Source: Aeromicrobium sp.
GTDB taxonomy: Bacteria; Actinomycetota; Coriobacteriia; Anaerosomatales; Anaerosomataceae
NCBI GenBank assembly: GCA_015351705.1
Contig: JADIIM010000032.1
Location: 42,501 to 106,500 of the forward strand
DNA length: 64,000 bases
Reading direction: 5' to 3'
In this document: one piece after another, positions 9,131 through 18,958 of the stretch
Layout of the letters: every line of letters begins with the position of its first letter
How positions within the stretch are numbered: position 1 is the stretch's first letter
Made by a program: the position numbers and the translations under genes
Notes under the pieces: generated by a model
Told to the model about the DNA's origin: nothing
The model's input: the letters and a program-made list of their open reading frames with translations, nothing else
The model's database searches: none

Positions 9131-10867
9131 TCACGCGCGAGCCCGCTTGAGCCACGAGCGCAGCACATCGAGCGACTGCGCGTTCAACACCTCGGCAGGT
9201 GAGATCCAGCCCCTGCGAGCCGTCGCGACTCCCCAGCGCAGGTGACTGAACTGTCGGGCCTCGTGCGCGTCGGTGTTGATGCACGTGCGCACCCCCGCCT
9301 TCCGCGCCATCCGCAGGTGCACGTCGTTCAAGTCGAGCCGCTCGGGATGAGCGTTGAGCTCGAGGATCGTACCGGTCTCGGCGGCCGTGGCGATGATCGC
9401 CTCGATGTCCAGGTCGAACGGGTCGCGCCGTCCGAGCAACCGTCCGGTGAGGTGTCCGATGATGTCGACGTACGGGTTCTCCATCGCGCGAAGCACGCGA
9501 TGGGTGGCCTGCCCGCGCGGCTGGTCGAACCCGTGGTGGAGCGACGCGATGCAGTAGTCGAACCGCGCGAGGAACTCATCGGGGTAGTCCACGCCGCCCT
9601 CGTCATCGATGTTCAGCTCGATGCCCTTGAGAAGGACCGGGCCGCCGTCGCCGAGTGCGTTGAGCTCATCGATCCTCGCCCACTGCTCCTCGATCTCGCC
9701 CATGCTCAGGCCGCCGACCATCCTGAGCTCGTACGCGTGATCGCTGCATCCCAGGTACTCGTAACCCAGCTCCGCGGCGCGCGCCCGGTTCTGCTCGAGC
9801 GTGGAGCGGCCATCCGTGGCGATCGTGTGTGAGTGCAGGTCGCCCCGGATGTCGTCGACCGTGACGAGCTCAGGCACGCGGCCCTCGAGCGCAAGCTCGA
9901 CCTCGCCGGTGTCTTCGCGCACCTCTGGCGGCATGAGCGCCATGCCGAGGACCGCGTAGACGTCGGCCTCTGTGGCGCACGCGAGCCGCTCGCCCGTGTC
10001 CACGCGGAACACGCCGTACTCGCTCACCTTGAGGCCGTGGGCCTTGGCGATCTCGCGCATGTGCACGTTGTGCTCCGCCGAGCCGGTGAAGTACTGCAGC
10101 GCCGCACCCCAGCACGCGGGTTCGATCACGCGCACGTCGGCCTGGCGCCCGGAGGTGGTCATCACGCTCGTCTTCGTCTCGCCGCTGCCGATCACATCGG
10201 TCACGACGGGCAGATCGCGCACGACGGCCATCACCGACGGACCGTCGTCCGCTGCGACCAGCACGTCGATGTCGCCCACCGTCTCCTTCATCCTGCGGAT
10301 GCTGCCCGCGTAGGTGGCCTCGACCACGCCCGGAAGCGCGCGGAGTTCCTCGGCAAGCTTCTCCGCGAGCGGGAGCGCATCGGCCAGGAGGATGCGCTCG
10401 GAAAGCGTGCGGTATCGCTCGATCCCCTCGGCGATGTTCTCGATCGTCTTGGTGCCGAAACCCGCGAGACCCTCGAGACGGCCCTCGGCGATGGCCTCCT
10501 CGAGGTCATCGATCGACGCGATGGCGAGCTCGTCGAAGAGCGTCTTGGCCTTCTTAGGGCCGAGGCCGGGGACGCGGATGAGCTCTACCACCGAGGCGGG
10601 GACGCGCGCGGTCACCTCGTCCATACCGGGGAACACGCCGGAGCTCAGCAGCGACTCGATGATCGCCGCGATCTTCGCACCGATGCCGGGGATCTCGGTC
10701 AACCGGCCGGCGAGAGCGGTGGACATGATGTCCTCGTCCCACGCGCGCACGGCGTGTGCGGCCTTGTGGTAGCTCAAGAAGCGGTAGCGGTCCTCACCGG
10801 CGATCTCGAGCAGGTCGCCGAAGTCGTCAAGCGCATTGGCGATGGTGGCGTTGTCGTACGCGGGCAT
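9131..10867 (-). CDS. polX: DNA polymerase/3'-5' exonuclease PolX
   Basis: Family X repair polymerase fused to a PHP exonuclease domain, 578 aa, typical for bacterial PolX. Order: N-terminal 8-kDa-like domain with helix-hairpin-helix motifs (IPGIGAKIA about 59-67, VPGLGPKKA about 99-107), a polymerase palm with GSIRRMKETVGDIDVLV (catalytic Asp199 and Asp201), then a C-terminal PHP domain beginning RGDLHSHTIATDG with later metal-ligand segments (LHHGFDQPRG, NTDAHE). The start is the ATG at 10867 (MPAYDNATIANAL), with GGAG upstream. The longer reading to 11215 runs through unrelated sequence overlapping the GNAT gene and was discarded. Confidence 0.93.
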   Translation of the reverse strand: MPAYDNATIANALDDFGDLLEIAGEDRYRFLSYHKAAHAVRAWDEDIMSTALAGRLTEIPGIGAKIAAIIESLLSSGVFPGMDEVTARVPASVVELIRVPGLGPKKAKTLFDELAIASIDDLEEAIAEGRLEGLAGFGTKTIENIAEGIERYRTLSERILLADALPLAEKLAEELRALPGVVEATYAGSIRRMKETVGDIDVLVAADDGPSVMAVVRDLPVVTDVIGSGETKTSVMTTSGRQADVRVIEPACWGAALQYFTGSAEHNVHMREIAKAHGLKVSEYGVFRVDTGERLACATEADVYAVLGMALMPPEVREDTGEVELALEGRVPELVTVDDIRGDLHSHTIATDGRSTLEQNRARAAELGYEYLGCSDHAYELRMVGGLSMGEIEEQWARIDELNALGDGGPVLLKGIELNIDDEGGVDYPDEFLARFDYCIASLHHGFDQPRGQATHRVLRAMENPYVDIIGHLTGRLLGRRDPFDLDIEAIIATAAETGTILELNAHPERLDLNDVHLRMARKAGVRTCINTDAHEARQFSHLRWGVATARRGWISPAEVLNAQSLDVLRSWLKRARA

Positions 10868-10994
10868 GCGCGACTCCGATGACTCGTGCGGTCTGTCCGC
10901 TCCGATGATACCCGAGCGCATGGGTGATCCCGCTGCGGAGCGGTAGCGACGGACCTCGCCCGCAGACCGAGCCTTCACGACCCGGCCCGCGCTG

Positions 10995-11489
10995 CTACAG
11001 ACCGCGGCGCATGTAGGACATCCGCACGCCGGTACAGTCCCCGCTGACCGGCCGGAACGCCTCGGTCGGCTCGAAGCCGAGCGTGCGGTAGATCGCCTGC
11101 GCGGTCGCGGTAGAGCCTTCGATCGCCACGAGCAGCATGTCCGTGTACCCCATCGCGCGCGCCTGGTCGATCGCTGAGCGCACGAGCGCCCGGCCGAGCC
11201 CGGCCCCGCGCGCATCGGGCGCGACGTACAGACGCTTGATCTCGCACGCGGTCACACTGTGCTCGCGCACGCCGACACAGCCGACGGCCCGTCCGTGCGC
11301 ATCACGGGCGAGCAGCAGCGCACCGCCGGGCGGTGCGTACGGTGCGGGCAGCGTCCGTAGCTCGGCGGTCAGGGTCGTCTCGCCGACCTCGGCGAGCAGC
11401 TGATCGTGATACGCCCCGAGCAGCATGCGGACATCACGGACCGATGCTGGATCGTGCCGTTCGACCGTGGTGATCAGCCAGGCAGACAT
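10995..11489 (-). CDS. GNAT family N-acetyltransferase
   Basis: Single-domain acetyl-CoA-dependent acyltransferase, 164 aa. The acetyl-CoA pyrophosphate loop is seen as VAPDARGAGLGRAL after the beta-strand EIKRLYV. The substrate cannot be assigned from sequence. The gene starts only 3 bases after the argH stop and is probably translated from the arginine operon message. Since some bacteria carry an N-acetylglutamate synthase domain fused to the C-terminus of ArgH, a role in arginine synthesis is possible but unproven; ArgJ may already supply acetylglutamate. Confidence 0.85.
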   Translation of the reverse strand: MSAWLITTVERHDPASVRDVRMLLGAYHDQLLAEVGETTLTAELRTLPAPYAPPGGALLLARDAHGRAVGCVGVREHSVTACEIKRLYVAPDARGAGLGRALVRSAIDQARAMGYTDMLLVAIEGSTATAQAIYRTLGFEPTEAFRPVSGDCTGVRMSYMRRGL

Positions 11490-11492
11490 GGC

Positions 11493-12941
11493 TCAGTCGT
11501 CGACCGCTCCCCGGGCCGCGAGCCAGGCGACGTCGGCGGCACGTGCCTCCCGTGCGGCCGTGAGCTGCTCGGCCACCCGCGCGGGCGCCGTTCCGCCGAA
11601 CGTGTCTCTCCGGGCCACGACCGCCTCGATGTCCACCACGCCTGCCGCATCATCAGCGAAGACCGGCGATGCCTCCTGGAGCTCGGCCAGGGTGAGGTCC
11701 TGGAGCGTCCTCCCCTCGCGCTCGCATGCGAGCACCAACCTGCCGACGACCTCGTGGGCCTCCCGGAACGGGACGCCACGCGCGGCAAGGTGGTCGGCGA
11801 GGTCGGTGGCGGCCATGAAGCCGCCGAGCGCGCCGGCGCGCATCCTCTCGGCGTTGACATGCAGGGTCGAGAGCATCCCCGCGATCGCTTCGAGTGAACC
11901 GGCGTAGGTGTCTACCGCGTCAAAGACCGGCTCCTTGTCCTCCTGCATGTCCTTGTTGTACGCGAGCGGCAGGCCTTTGAGTGTGACGAGAAGCGCCGTC
12001 AGATCGCCCAGCGCACGTCCGGTCTTGCCGCGGACGAGCTCGGCGAAGTCCGGGTTCTTCTTCTGCGGCATGATGCTCGAGCCGGTGGACCATGCGTCAT
12101 CGAGCGTGACGAACCCGAACTCCTCCGTGGACCACAGGATGAGCTCCTCGGCCAGTCGCGAGAGATGCACCATGCCGAGCGCGCAGGCGTAGGTGAGGTC
12201 GGCGAGGAAGTCGCGGTCGGAGACCGCGTCGAGCGAGTTCGGGACGACGCGCGCGAAACCGAGCTCGGCAGCGACGGCATCGCGGTCGATCGCGAAGGTC
12301 GTTCCCGCAAGCGCCGCGCTGCCGAGCGGGAGTGCGTCGGCCGCCGCGTACGCGTGCCTGAGCCGCTCGCCATCGCGCGTCATCATCCAGAAGTACGCGA
12401 GCATGTGGTGCGCGAAGAGCACCGGCTGCGCCTTCTGGAGGTGCGTGTAGCCCGGCATCACAACAGCCGGGTGACGCTCGGCAAGACCGATGAGCGCGAC
12501 ACGGACCTCGCCCAGTAGCGCCGTCAGCTCAAGCGCCGCGCGCTTCGCGTAGAGGCGCGCATCAGTGGCCACCTGGTCGTTGCGCGAACGGCCGGTGTGC
12601 AGCCGCTTGCCCGCGTCTCCGATGCGGCGCGTGAGCTCGGCCTCGATCGCCATGTGCACATCCTCGTCGGCGATGTCGAAGACGAACGCGCCCGCCTCGA
12701 TGTCCTTGAGGATGCCGAGCAGCCCGGCCTCGATCGCCTCGGCGTCGGCGAGCGGGATGACGCCCTGCTTCGCAAGCATCCGCGCGTGCGCGATCGAGCC
12801 GGCGATGTCCTCGGCATACAGGCGCTTGTCGACCGGAAGCGACGCGCCGAAGCGCTGCTGGAACTCGCCCGGGGTCGCCTCGAAACGGCCGCTCCAGGCG
12901 GTCCTGGCGCCCCCGGCGCTGTTGGGCGTCTCCGGCGTCAC
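11493..12941 (-). CDS. argH: Argininosuccinate lyase
   Basis: Last step of arginine synthesis: splits argininosuccinate to arginine and fumarate. The protein is 482 aa with the fumarase/aspartase superfamily signature SSIMPQKKNPDFAEL and the HTGRSRNDQ segment typical of ArgH. The start is a GTG at 12941 preceded by a GGAGG site that lies at the end of argG; the argG stop is 3 bases upstream. It is the last arg gene of the operon. Confidence 0.96.
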   Translation of the reverse strand: MTPETPNSAGGARTAWSGRFEATPGEFQQRFGASLPVDKRLYAEDIAGSIAHARMLAKQGVIPLADAEAIEAGLLGILKDIEAGAFVFDIADEDVHMAIEAELTRRIGDAGKRLHTGRSRNDQVATDARLYAKRAALELTALLGEVRVALIGLAERHPAVVMPGYTHLQKAQPVLFAHHMLAYFWMMTRDGERLRHAYAAADALPLGSAALAGTTFAIDRDAVAAELGFARVVPNSLDAVSDRDFLADLTYACALGMVHLSRLAEELILWSTEEFGFVTLDDAWSTGSSIMPQKKNPDFAELVRGKTGRALGDLTALLVTLKGLPLAYNKDMQEDKEPVFDAVDTYAGSLEAIAGMLSTLHVNAERMRAGALGGFMAATDLADHLAARGVPFREAHEVVGRLVLACEREGRTLQDLTLAELQEASPVFADDAAGVVDIEAVVARRDTFGGTAPARVAEQLTAAREARAADVAWLAARGAVDD

Positions 12942-12944
12942 CGG

Positions 12945-14171
12945 CTAGACCTCCCCTTCCTTGCCGACCTTGCGGCGCTGGCGTGCCCAGACCTTGACCG
13001 GCAGGCCGTGGAGGTCGATGAATCCCTTGGCGGCCTTGTGGTCGAACGTGTCGGCCTCGTCGTAGGTGGCAAGGCTGTAGTCGTAGAGCGAGTACGGTGA
13101 GCGGCGACCCACCGTCACGCAGCTCCCCTTGAAGAACCGCAGGCGCACGTCACCGGTCACGAGCTGCTGCGTGGTCTCGATGAAACCGTCGAGCGCCTCC
13201 TTGAGCGGCGAGAACCACATGCCGTTGTAGACCAGCTCGGCCCACTTCTGCTCGACGCCGAGCTTGTAGTGCAGCACCTCACGCTCAAGGCACAGGTCCT
13301 CGAGCGCCTTGTGCGCGGTGATGAGCGTGAGCGCGCCCGGGACCTCGTAGATCTCGCGGCTCTTCACGCCGATCAAGCGGTTCTCGATCATGTCGATACG
13401 GCCGAAGCCGTGCTTGCCCGCGAGCTCGTTCATCCGATTGATGATCTCGTGGAAGCTCATAAGCTCGCCGTCGAGTGCGACGGGCACGCCCTGGTCGAAG
13501 CTGATCTCGGCGTACTCGGGCTCATCGCACGTGTTGCCGCGCGAGTCGGCCGTAAGGGTGTAGATGTCGGCCGGAGGCTCCACCCAGGGGTCCTCGAGCA
13601 CGCCACATTCGATCGCGCGGCCCCAGAGGTTGTCGTCGATCGAGTACGGGTTGTCCTTGGTCGTCGGCACCGGGATACCCCGCTCGGCCGCCCACTCCAT
13701 CTCCTGCTCGCGCGTCTTGAGATCCCACTCGCGTACAGGCGCCACGATCTCAAGATCGGGATCGAGCGCCGCGATGCCCACCTCGAAACGCACCTGGTCG
13801 TTGCCCTTGCCGGTGCAGCCGTGACCGATGTAGCGCGCGCCGTGACGGTGCGCCTCCTCCACGAGGTGCTTCACGATGATCGGGCGGCTCATGGCCGAGA
13901 GCAGCGGGTACTTGTTCTCGTAGAGCGCGTTGGCCTTGAGCGCCTTGGACAGGAACTCCTCGACGTACTCCTCGCGGACGTCTTTGACGATCGACTCGAC
14001 GGCACCGATGCCGAGTGCCTTGGTGCGCACGAACTCAAGGTCCTGACGCTCCTGACCGACGTCGATCGCCAGTGCGATCACGTCCATGTCGTAGTTCTCC
14101 ATGATCCACTTGATGGCCACGGAGGTGTCCAGTCCCCCCGAGTACGCGAGCACGCACTTCTCTCTTGCCAC
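12945..14171 (-). CDS. argG: Argininosuccinate synthase
   Basis: ATP-dependent condensation of citrulline and aspartate. It is 408 aa, starting GTG at 14171 behind GGAAGGA. The N-terminal PP-loop AYSGGLDTSVA binds ATP, and GHGCTGKGNDQVRFE is the class-typical substrate segment. It lies between argR and argH in the operon. Confidence 0.97.
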   Translation of the reverse strand: MAREKCVLAYSGGLDTSVAIKWIMENYDMDVIALAIDVGQERQDLEFVRTKALGIGAVESIVKDVREEYVEEFLSKALKANALYENKYPLLSAMSRPIIVKHLVEEAHRHGARYIGHGCTGKGNDQVRFEVGIAALDPDLEIVAPVREWDLKTREQEMEWAAERGIPVPTTKDNPYSIDDNLWGRAIECGVLEDPWVEPPADIYTLTADSRGNTCDEPEYAEISFDQGVPVALDGELMSFHEIINRMNELAGKHGFGRIDMIENRLIGVKSREIYEVPGALTLITAHKALEDLCLEREVLHYKLGVEQKWAELVYNGMWFSPLKEALDGFIETTQQLVTGDVRLRFFKGSCVTVGRRSPYSLYDYSLATYDEADTFDHKAAKGFIDLHGLPVKVWARQRRKVGKEGEV

Positions 14172-14200
14172 TGCGCCGTCCTTCCCGTGCCCCGCGTCGC

Positions 14201-14632
14201 TTACCGGCGGCCGCGGAACTTCTCGATGCCTGCGCGGACCGCCTCGGCGGCCTCCTCGCTCTCGGTCACGATGAGGATCGTGTCGTCCCCCGCGATGCTC
14301 CCGATGATGCTGTCGAGCGCGGCAGCGTCGAGCGCCGCCGCCACTCCCTGCCCGCCTCCGGCGCTCGTCTTCACCAGCACGAGTTGCTGGGAGCGCGCGA
14401 CGCTCTCCACGAGCTCGGAGATCATACGCTGCAGGTGGATGTCCTCGGCCAGGACGTAGACGCCCTCGGGCAGCTTGCGCAGCCCCATGTCGGCGATGTC
14501 ACGCGAGACCGTTGCCTGGGTGCAGACGAAGCCCGCCTCCCTCAGATGATCCACGAGGTCGCGCTGTGTCCGCACGCGTTCGCGTCGCACGATGGTGCGG
14601 ATCGCCTCCTGACGCTGTATGCGCTTACGCAT
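14201..14632 (-). CDS. argR: Arginine repressor
   Basis: Transcriptional regulator of arginine metabolism, 143 aa. The N-terminal winged helix includes TQATVSRDIADMGL, the ArgR recognition helix. The C-terminal hexamerisation and arginine-binding domain has GSIAGDDTILIV. It is embedded between argF and argG, so the operon probably autoregulates. Candidate operators lie upstream of argC (see 20070-20120). Confidence 0.95.
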   Translation of the reverse strand: MRKRIQRQEAIRTIVRRERVRTQRDLVDHLREAGFVCTQATVSRDIADMGLRKLPEGVYVLAEDIHLQRMISELVESVARSQQLVLVKTSAGGGQGVAAALDAAALDSIIGSIAGDDTILIVTESEEAAEAVRAGIEKFRGRR

Positions 14633-14653
14633 CGAGATTCCCCCTCACTCTGC

Positions 14654-15568
14654 TTACAGTACGAGCGACATCCATGCACGCTGGGCGTGGAGCCGGTTCT
14701 CAGCTTCGTCGAAGACGACCGAGCGGGCCGAATCGATGACCGAGTCGGTGACCTCCTCGCCACGATGCGCGGGCAGGCAGTGCATGAAGATCGCCTCGGC
14801 GTCGGCCCTAGCGAACAGCGCGTCGTCGACCGTGTAGTCCGCGAAGTCGTAGAGCCGCCGCGCGTGCTCCTCTTCCTGGCCCATCGATGCCCAGGTGTCG
14901 GTGACGACCACATCGACACCGGCAACCGCCTCGGCCGGATCGCGCAGGACGGTGAACGTCGAGCCGGTCCCGTGGCGCAGCGCGAGCTCGCGAGCCTGGG
15001 CGAGTGCCGCCTCGCTCGCTTCGTAGCCCGCGGGCGTGGCGACCCGGACGTGCATGCCGGCAAGCGCACCTGCAAGCAGGTACGTGTGCGCCATGTTGTT
15101 GCCGTCGCCGACGTAGGCGAGCGTGAGTCCGGCGAGCGCGCCCTTGTGCTGGCGGATGGTGAGCAGGTCCGCAAGGCCCTGGCAGGGGTGGTAGTCGTCG
15201 GTCAGCGCGTTGATCACCGGGACCGACGCGTGCTCGGCCACCTCCTCGATGTGGGAGTGCTCGAACGTGCGGAGCACGATCAGCTCGACGTACCGCTCGA
15301 GCACCTTGATCGTGTCATGCACGGTCTCGTGGCGGGAGAACGCGTCATACGGGCCCATGACGATCGGGTGCACGCCGAGTTGTGCGCATCCGACCTCGAA
15401 GCTCACCCGTGTGCGCAGCGACGGCTTCATGAAGATGAGTGCCGCCGACATGCCGTCGAAACGCGGCCACTCGGCCGGTGGGGTCTCGGCCACGTCGAGC
15501 ACGTGCGCGAGCTCCTCCGGTGCGAGCTCCGCGAGGGTGATCAGGTCGCGTCCCTTGAATGTATGCAT
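14654..15568 (-). CDS. argF: Ornithine carbamoyltransferase
   Basis: Forms citrulline from ornithine and carbamoyl phosphate. It is 304 aa. The carbamoyl phosphate loop reads KPSLRTR (the common S-T-R-T-R has Leu for Thr here). HPCQGLAD and HCLPAHRGEEVTD are the other active-site motifs. The ATG overlaps the argD stop by one base (TGATG), which indicates translational coupling. Confidence 0.96.
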   Translation of the reverse strand: MHTFKGRDLITLAELAPEELAHVLDVAETPPAEWPRFDGMSAALIFMKPSLRTRVSFEVGCAQLGVHPIVMGPYDAFSRHETVHDTIKVLERYVELIVLRTFEHSHIEEVAEHASVPVINALTDDYHPCQGLADLLTIRQHKGALAGLTLAYVGDGNNMAHTYLLAGALAGMHVRVATPAGYEASEAALAQARELALRHGTGSTFTVLRDPAEAVAGVDVVVTDTWASMGQEEEHARRLYDFADYTVDDALFARADAEAIFMHCLPAHRGEEVTDSVIDSARSVVFDEAENRLHAQRAWMSLVL

Positions 15569-16788
15569 CAGGCGCCTCCCAGAACGACTTCAAGTGTATC
15601 AATCAGTATAGCCGTTTCGGACGATGTGCATACCAGCGGCGGGAGGAAGCGCAGGGTGCGTTCCCCGATCGCGTTCACCACGATGCCGCGCGCAAGACAC
15701 GCGGACGCGATGGCCTGCGCGTCGAGGGCCACACGTTCATCCCCGGCAGCGAGGTCCACGGCGATCATGAGCCCGCGGCCGCGGGCGTCGCTCAGGGCTC
15801 CCGTGCGTGCCGCCAGGGACTCGAGCGCCTCACGTAGCTCAGCACCGGCGCTCAGCGCGTTCGTGCCGAGGTCCTCGCTGACGAGCGCATCGAGCGTGGC
15901 GAGGGCGGCGGCGGCGATGACCGGCCCGCCGCCGAACGTGGAGCCATGATCCCCCGGGCCCAACGCAGCGGCCGCGTCCCCGCTCGCCATGACGGCTCCG
16001 GCCGGCAGTCCGTTGGCAAGCGCCTTTGCGAGTGTGACCACGTCGGGACGCACGCCGTAGCCCTGCCACGCGAACGCGCTGCCGGTGCGGAAGCAACCAC
16101 ACTGGACCTCATCGAAGACCAGTAGGACCTCGCGCTCATCGCAGATGCGCCGCGCGGCCTCAAGGTACTCGGCGGTGCAGGGGTAGACTCCGCCCTCTCC
16201 CTGGACCGGCTCCAGCAGCACAGCGCAGGTCTCGGCGGTGACAGCGGCGTCCAGCGCCTCGACGTCGTTCAACGGCACATGGTCGAAACCGGGCAACAGT
16301 GGCGCGAACGCGCCTTGTTTGGACGACTGTCCTGTTGCCGAGAGGGCTCCCATGGTGCGCCCGTGGAAGCTGCGCTCGGCGGTGACGACCCGGTGGCACG
16401 CATCGCCACGGCGCGTCCTGCCCCACCGGCGCGACAGCTTGATCGCGCCCTCGATCGCCTCGGTGCCCGAGTTGCAGAAGAACGACCTCCAGCCGCCATC
16501 GCCCAGCGCCGACAGGCGCTCGGCAAGTGCCGCCCGGTGCTCCACGTGATACAGGTTGGACACGTGCACCAGCCGGCGCATCTGCGTGTCGACCGCGTCG
16601 GCGACTGCCGGGTGCGCATGGCCGAGGTTCACGACACCGATCCCGGAGAGGAAGTCGAGGTATTCGCGACCCTCGTCGTCGTACAGACGCATGCCATCGC
16701 CTCGAACGAAAAGCACCTGCTTGCGGGCGTATGTGGGCAGATGGTACGCGGCATCGAGTGCCGCGACATCGTCGAGGTGTGCGCCCAT
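15568..16788 (-). CDS. argD: Acetylornithine aminotransferase
   Basis: PLP-dependent class III aminotransferase of the acetylated arginine pathway, 406 aa. The PLP lysine is in VTLAKALANGLPAGA and the Asp that contacts the ring is in VFDEVQCG. It starts 2 bases after the argB stop. Confidence 0.94.
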   Translation of the reverse strand: MGAHLDDVAALDAAYHLPTYARKQVLFVRGDGMRLYDDEGREYLDFLSGIGVVNLGHAHPAVADAVDTQMRRLVHVSNLYHVEHRAALAERLSALGDGGWRSFFCNSGTEAIEGAIKLSRRWGRTRRGDACHRVVTAERSFHGRTMGALSATGQSSKQGAFAPLLPGFDHVPLNDVEALDAAVTAETCAVLLEPVQGEGGVYPCTAEYLEAARRICDEREVLLVFDEVQCGCFRTGSAFAWQGYGVRPDVVTLAKALANGLPAGAVMASGDAAAALGPGDHGSTFGGGPVIAAAALATLDALVSEDLGTNALSAGAELREALESLAARTGALSDARGRGLMIAVDLAAGDERVALDAQAIASACLARGIVVNAIGERTLRFLPPLVCTSSETAILIDTLEVVLGGA

Positions 16789-16790
16789 CG

Positions 16791-17708
16791 CTAGAGGGTC
16801 ACCTCGCCTTCGTACGCCGCGTACGTGGCGTCATCGTCCAATCCGAGACCGGCAGGGTCGGCGGTGATCATCGTCCCCACCCCCTCGTCGGTATAGACCT
16901 CGAGCAGAAGCGCGTGCGGGATGGTGCCGTTCAGGATGAACGCGCGCTCTACTCCCCTGCGCACCGCGCGCACGCACGCATTGACCTTTGGAAGCATGCC
17001 GGCCGCAAGCGAGCCGGAGGTGAGCATCGACTCGGCATCATCCACCGAGATCTCGGAGATGAGCGAGTCCTTGTCGGAGAAGTCCGCATACAAGCCGTCG
17101 ACATCGGTGAGGAAGATCATCTTGTCCGCACCAAGGGCCGAGGCGATCTCACTTGCGACGATGTCGGCGTTGATGTTGTAGCTCCCGCCATCGTCCCCGG
17201 CGCCGACCGACGCGATGACCGGCACGAAGCCGTCATCGATGAGCTTGGTGACCACGGTGGTATCGATGTGCGTGACCTCGCCCACGCGACCGAGGCGCGC
17301 ATCCTTGGCGCTCGCACGGATCAGGTTCCCGTCGTCGCCCGCCAGTCCGACGGCAAGGCGTCCGTGCGCGTTGATCGCCGAGACGATATCCCCGTTGACC
17401 TTGCCCACCAGGACCATCCGCACGAGCTCCATCGCCTCGGGTGACGTCACCCGCAAGCCATCGACGAACTCGACCTGCATGCCGAGCCTGTCCATGTAGC
17501 CGGTGATCTCCGGTCCGCCGCCGTGGACGACGACGGGATTGAACCCCACGAGCTTCATGAGCACGATGTCCGCAGCCACACTATGCCGGAGCGCCTCGTC
17601 GGTCATCGCGGCGCCACCGTACTTGATGACGACCGTGCGCCCCCAGTTGCGCTTGATCCACGGCAGCGACTCCATCAGGATCGCGGCTTTGTCGGGCATC
17701 TCATGCAT
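16791..17708 (-). CDS. argB: Acetylglutamate kinase
   Basis: Phosphorylates N-acetylglutamate, usually the arginine-inhibited step. It is 305 aa. Amino-acid kinase motifs are VIKYGGAAM, VVHGGGPEI and the C-terminal GSLAAGMLPKV. The ATG at 17708 (MHEMPDKAAIL) was chosen because it has a GGAGG site 8 bases upstream; the 22-residue upstream extension would overlap argJ. The N-terminal helix before the kinase core is of the kind linked to arginine-sensitive, hexameric enzymes. Confidence 0.95.
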   Translation of the reverse strand: MHEMPDKAAILMESLPWIKRNWGRTVVIKYGGAAMTDEALRHSVAADIVLMKLVGFNPVVVHGGGPEITGYMDRLGMQVEFVDGLRVTSPEAMELVRMVLVGKVNGDIVSAINAHGRLAVGLAGDDGNLIRASAKDARLGRVGEVTHIDTTVVTKLIDDGFVPVIASVGAGDDGGSYNINADIVASEIASALGADKMIFLTDVDGLYADFSDKDSLISEISVDDAESMLTSGSLAAGMLPKVNACVRAVRRGVERAFILNGTIPHALLLEVYTDEGVGTMITADPAGLGLDDDATYAAYEGEVTL

Positions 17709-17722
17709 GTGCTGGCCTCCGG

Positions 17723-18958
17723 TCACGTACGGTAGTCCCCATTGATCTTGACGTAGTCGTAGCTGAAGTCGCACGTCCAGACAGTGGCCTCGCCCTCGCC
17801 GAGGTGAAGGTCCACGGCCACCTCGATCTCGTCGGCGGCAAGCGCGCGCGCCGCCTCGGCTTCATCGAAGTCGACCGCGGTCCCGCTCCGGCAGGTGGCG
17901 ATGCCGGCGAACGTGATGTCGAACCGCCCGGGATCCACCCGGGCGCCCGACTTGCCGAGCGCCATCGCGACGCGTCCCCAGTTGGCGTCCTCGCCGAACA
18001 GCGCGGTCTTGAACAGCGGCGAGTTCGCGATGGCAAACGCAGCTTGCTCGGCATCGCCCTCGTCGGCCGCACCGCTTACTGTGACGGTGACGAACTTCGT
18101 CGCGCCCTCGCCGTCACGCACGACCATGTGCGCAAGCGCCGTCGCGACCTCTTCGATCGCCGCAGCAACGGCCTCGAAGGGCCCGGTCCCGGGCTCGAGT
18201 GGCTCGCCGCCCTCGGCACCGCTAGCCATGAGGATGCAGGTGTCGTTGGTCGACGTGTCCGAGTCGACGGTGATGCGGTTGAACGACCGGGCGACGCTGC
18301 GCCTGAGCACCGCATCGCACGACCCGGGGGACAGCGGTGCGTCTGTGGTGAGGAACGCGAGCATCGTGGCCATGTTCGGCTGGATCATACCGCTGCCCTT
18401 GGCCATGCCGCCGACGGTGAACGTCCTGCCGCCCGCGGTGACGCTCAGGGCCACCAGCTTCGGGAACGTGTCGGTGGTCATGATCGCCTCGGCGGCGGCA
18501 TCGCCTGCGGTGACGTCGAGCGCCTCGGCGGCCTCGGCGATACCGGCCTCCACCAGTCCGAGAGGCAGCGGCACGCCGATCACGCCCGTGGAGCAGACGG
18601 CTACATCGGCCGGTGCGCAGCCGAGCGCCGATGCGGCAGCCTGCGCTATCGCCTGCGCATCGGCAAGTCCCGGCGCGCCGGTGCATGCGTTCGCGTTCCC
18701 CGCGTTGATGACGACCGCCCTGAGAGTCCCGTCGGCGATGTGCGTGCGTGAGACGAGGACCGGCGGGGCAGCCGTCGCGCTCGTTGTGAACACGGCCGCA
18801 GCGGGGCATGCGGTGTCGGCCACGAGCATGCACACGTCTCGCTTGCCCGACTTCTTGAGTCCCGCGCTCACGCCCGCGGCCTGGAACCCGGCCGGCGCCG
18901 TCACGCCGCCATCTGCGTGCGCGAAGACGTGTCCGGGTGTGTGCGTGGTCGTCGGCAT
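17723..18958 (-). CDS. argJ: Glutamate N-acetyltransferase / ornithine acetyltransferase
   Basis: Recycles the acetyl group from acetylornithine to glutamate; bifunctional versions also make acetylglutamate from acetyl-CoA. It is 411 aa. The self-cleavage site is visible in KGSGMIQPNMATMLAF, where the Thr of ATM becomes the new N-terminus. ATG directly abuts the argC stop (TAG-ATG). Confidence 0.95.
   Translation of the reverse strand: MPTTTHTPGHVFAHADGGVTAPAGFQAAGVSAGLKKSGKRDVCMLVADTACPAAAVFTTSATAAPPVLVSRTHIADGTLRAVVINAGNANACTGAPGLADAQAIAQAAASALGCAPADVAVCSTGVIGVPLPLGLVEAGIAEAAEALDVTAGDAAAEAIMTTDTFPKLVALSVTAGGRTFTVGGMAKGSGMIQPNMATMLAFLTTDAPLSPGSCDAVLRRSVARSFNRITVDSDTSTNDTCILMASGAEGGEPLEPGTGPFEAVAAAIEEVATALAHMVVRDGEGATKFVTVTVSGAADEGDAEQAAFAIANSPLFKTALFGEDANWGRVAMALGKSGARVDPGRFDITFAGIATCRSGTAVDFDEAEAARALAADEIEVAVDLHLGEGEATVWTCDFSYDYVKINGDYRT

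Noticed and set aside
10868-11215. 116-residue N-terminal extension of PolX
   Set aside because: Overlaps the GNAT gene in another frame, is Arg/Ser-rich and has no family match; ATG at 10867 starts the known domain.
14165-15949. 594-aa open frame opposite argF/argR/argD
   Set aside because: Crosses three real minus-strand genes; shadow.
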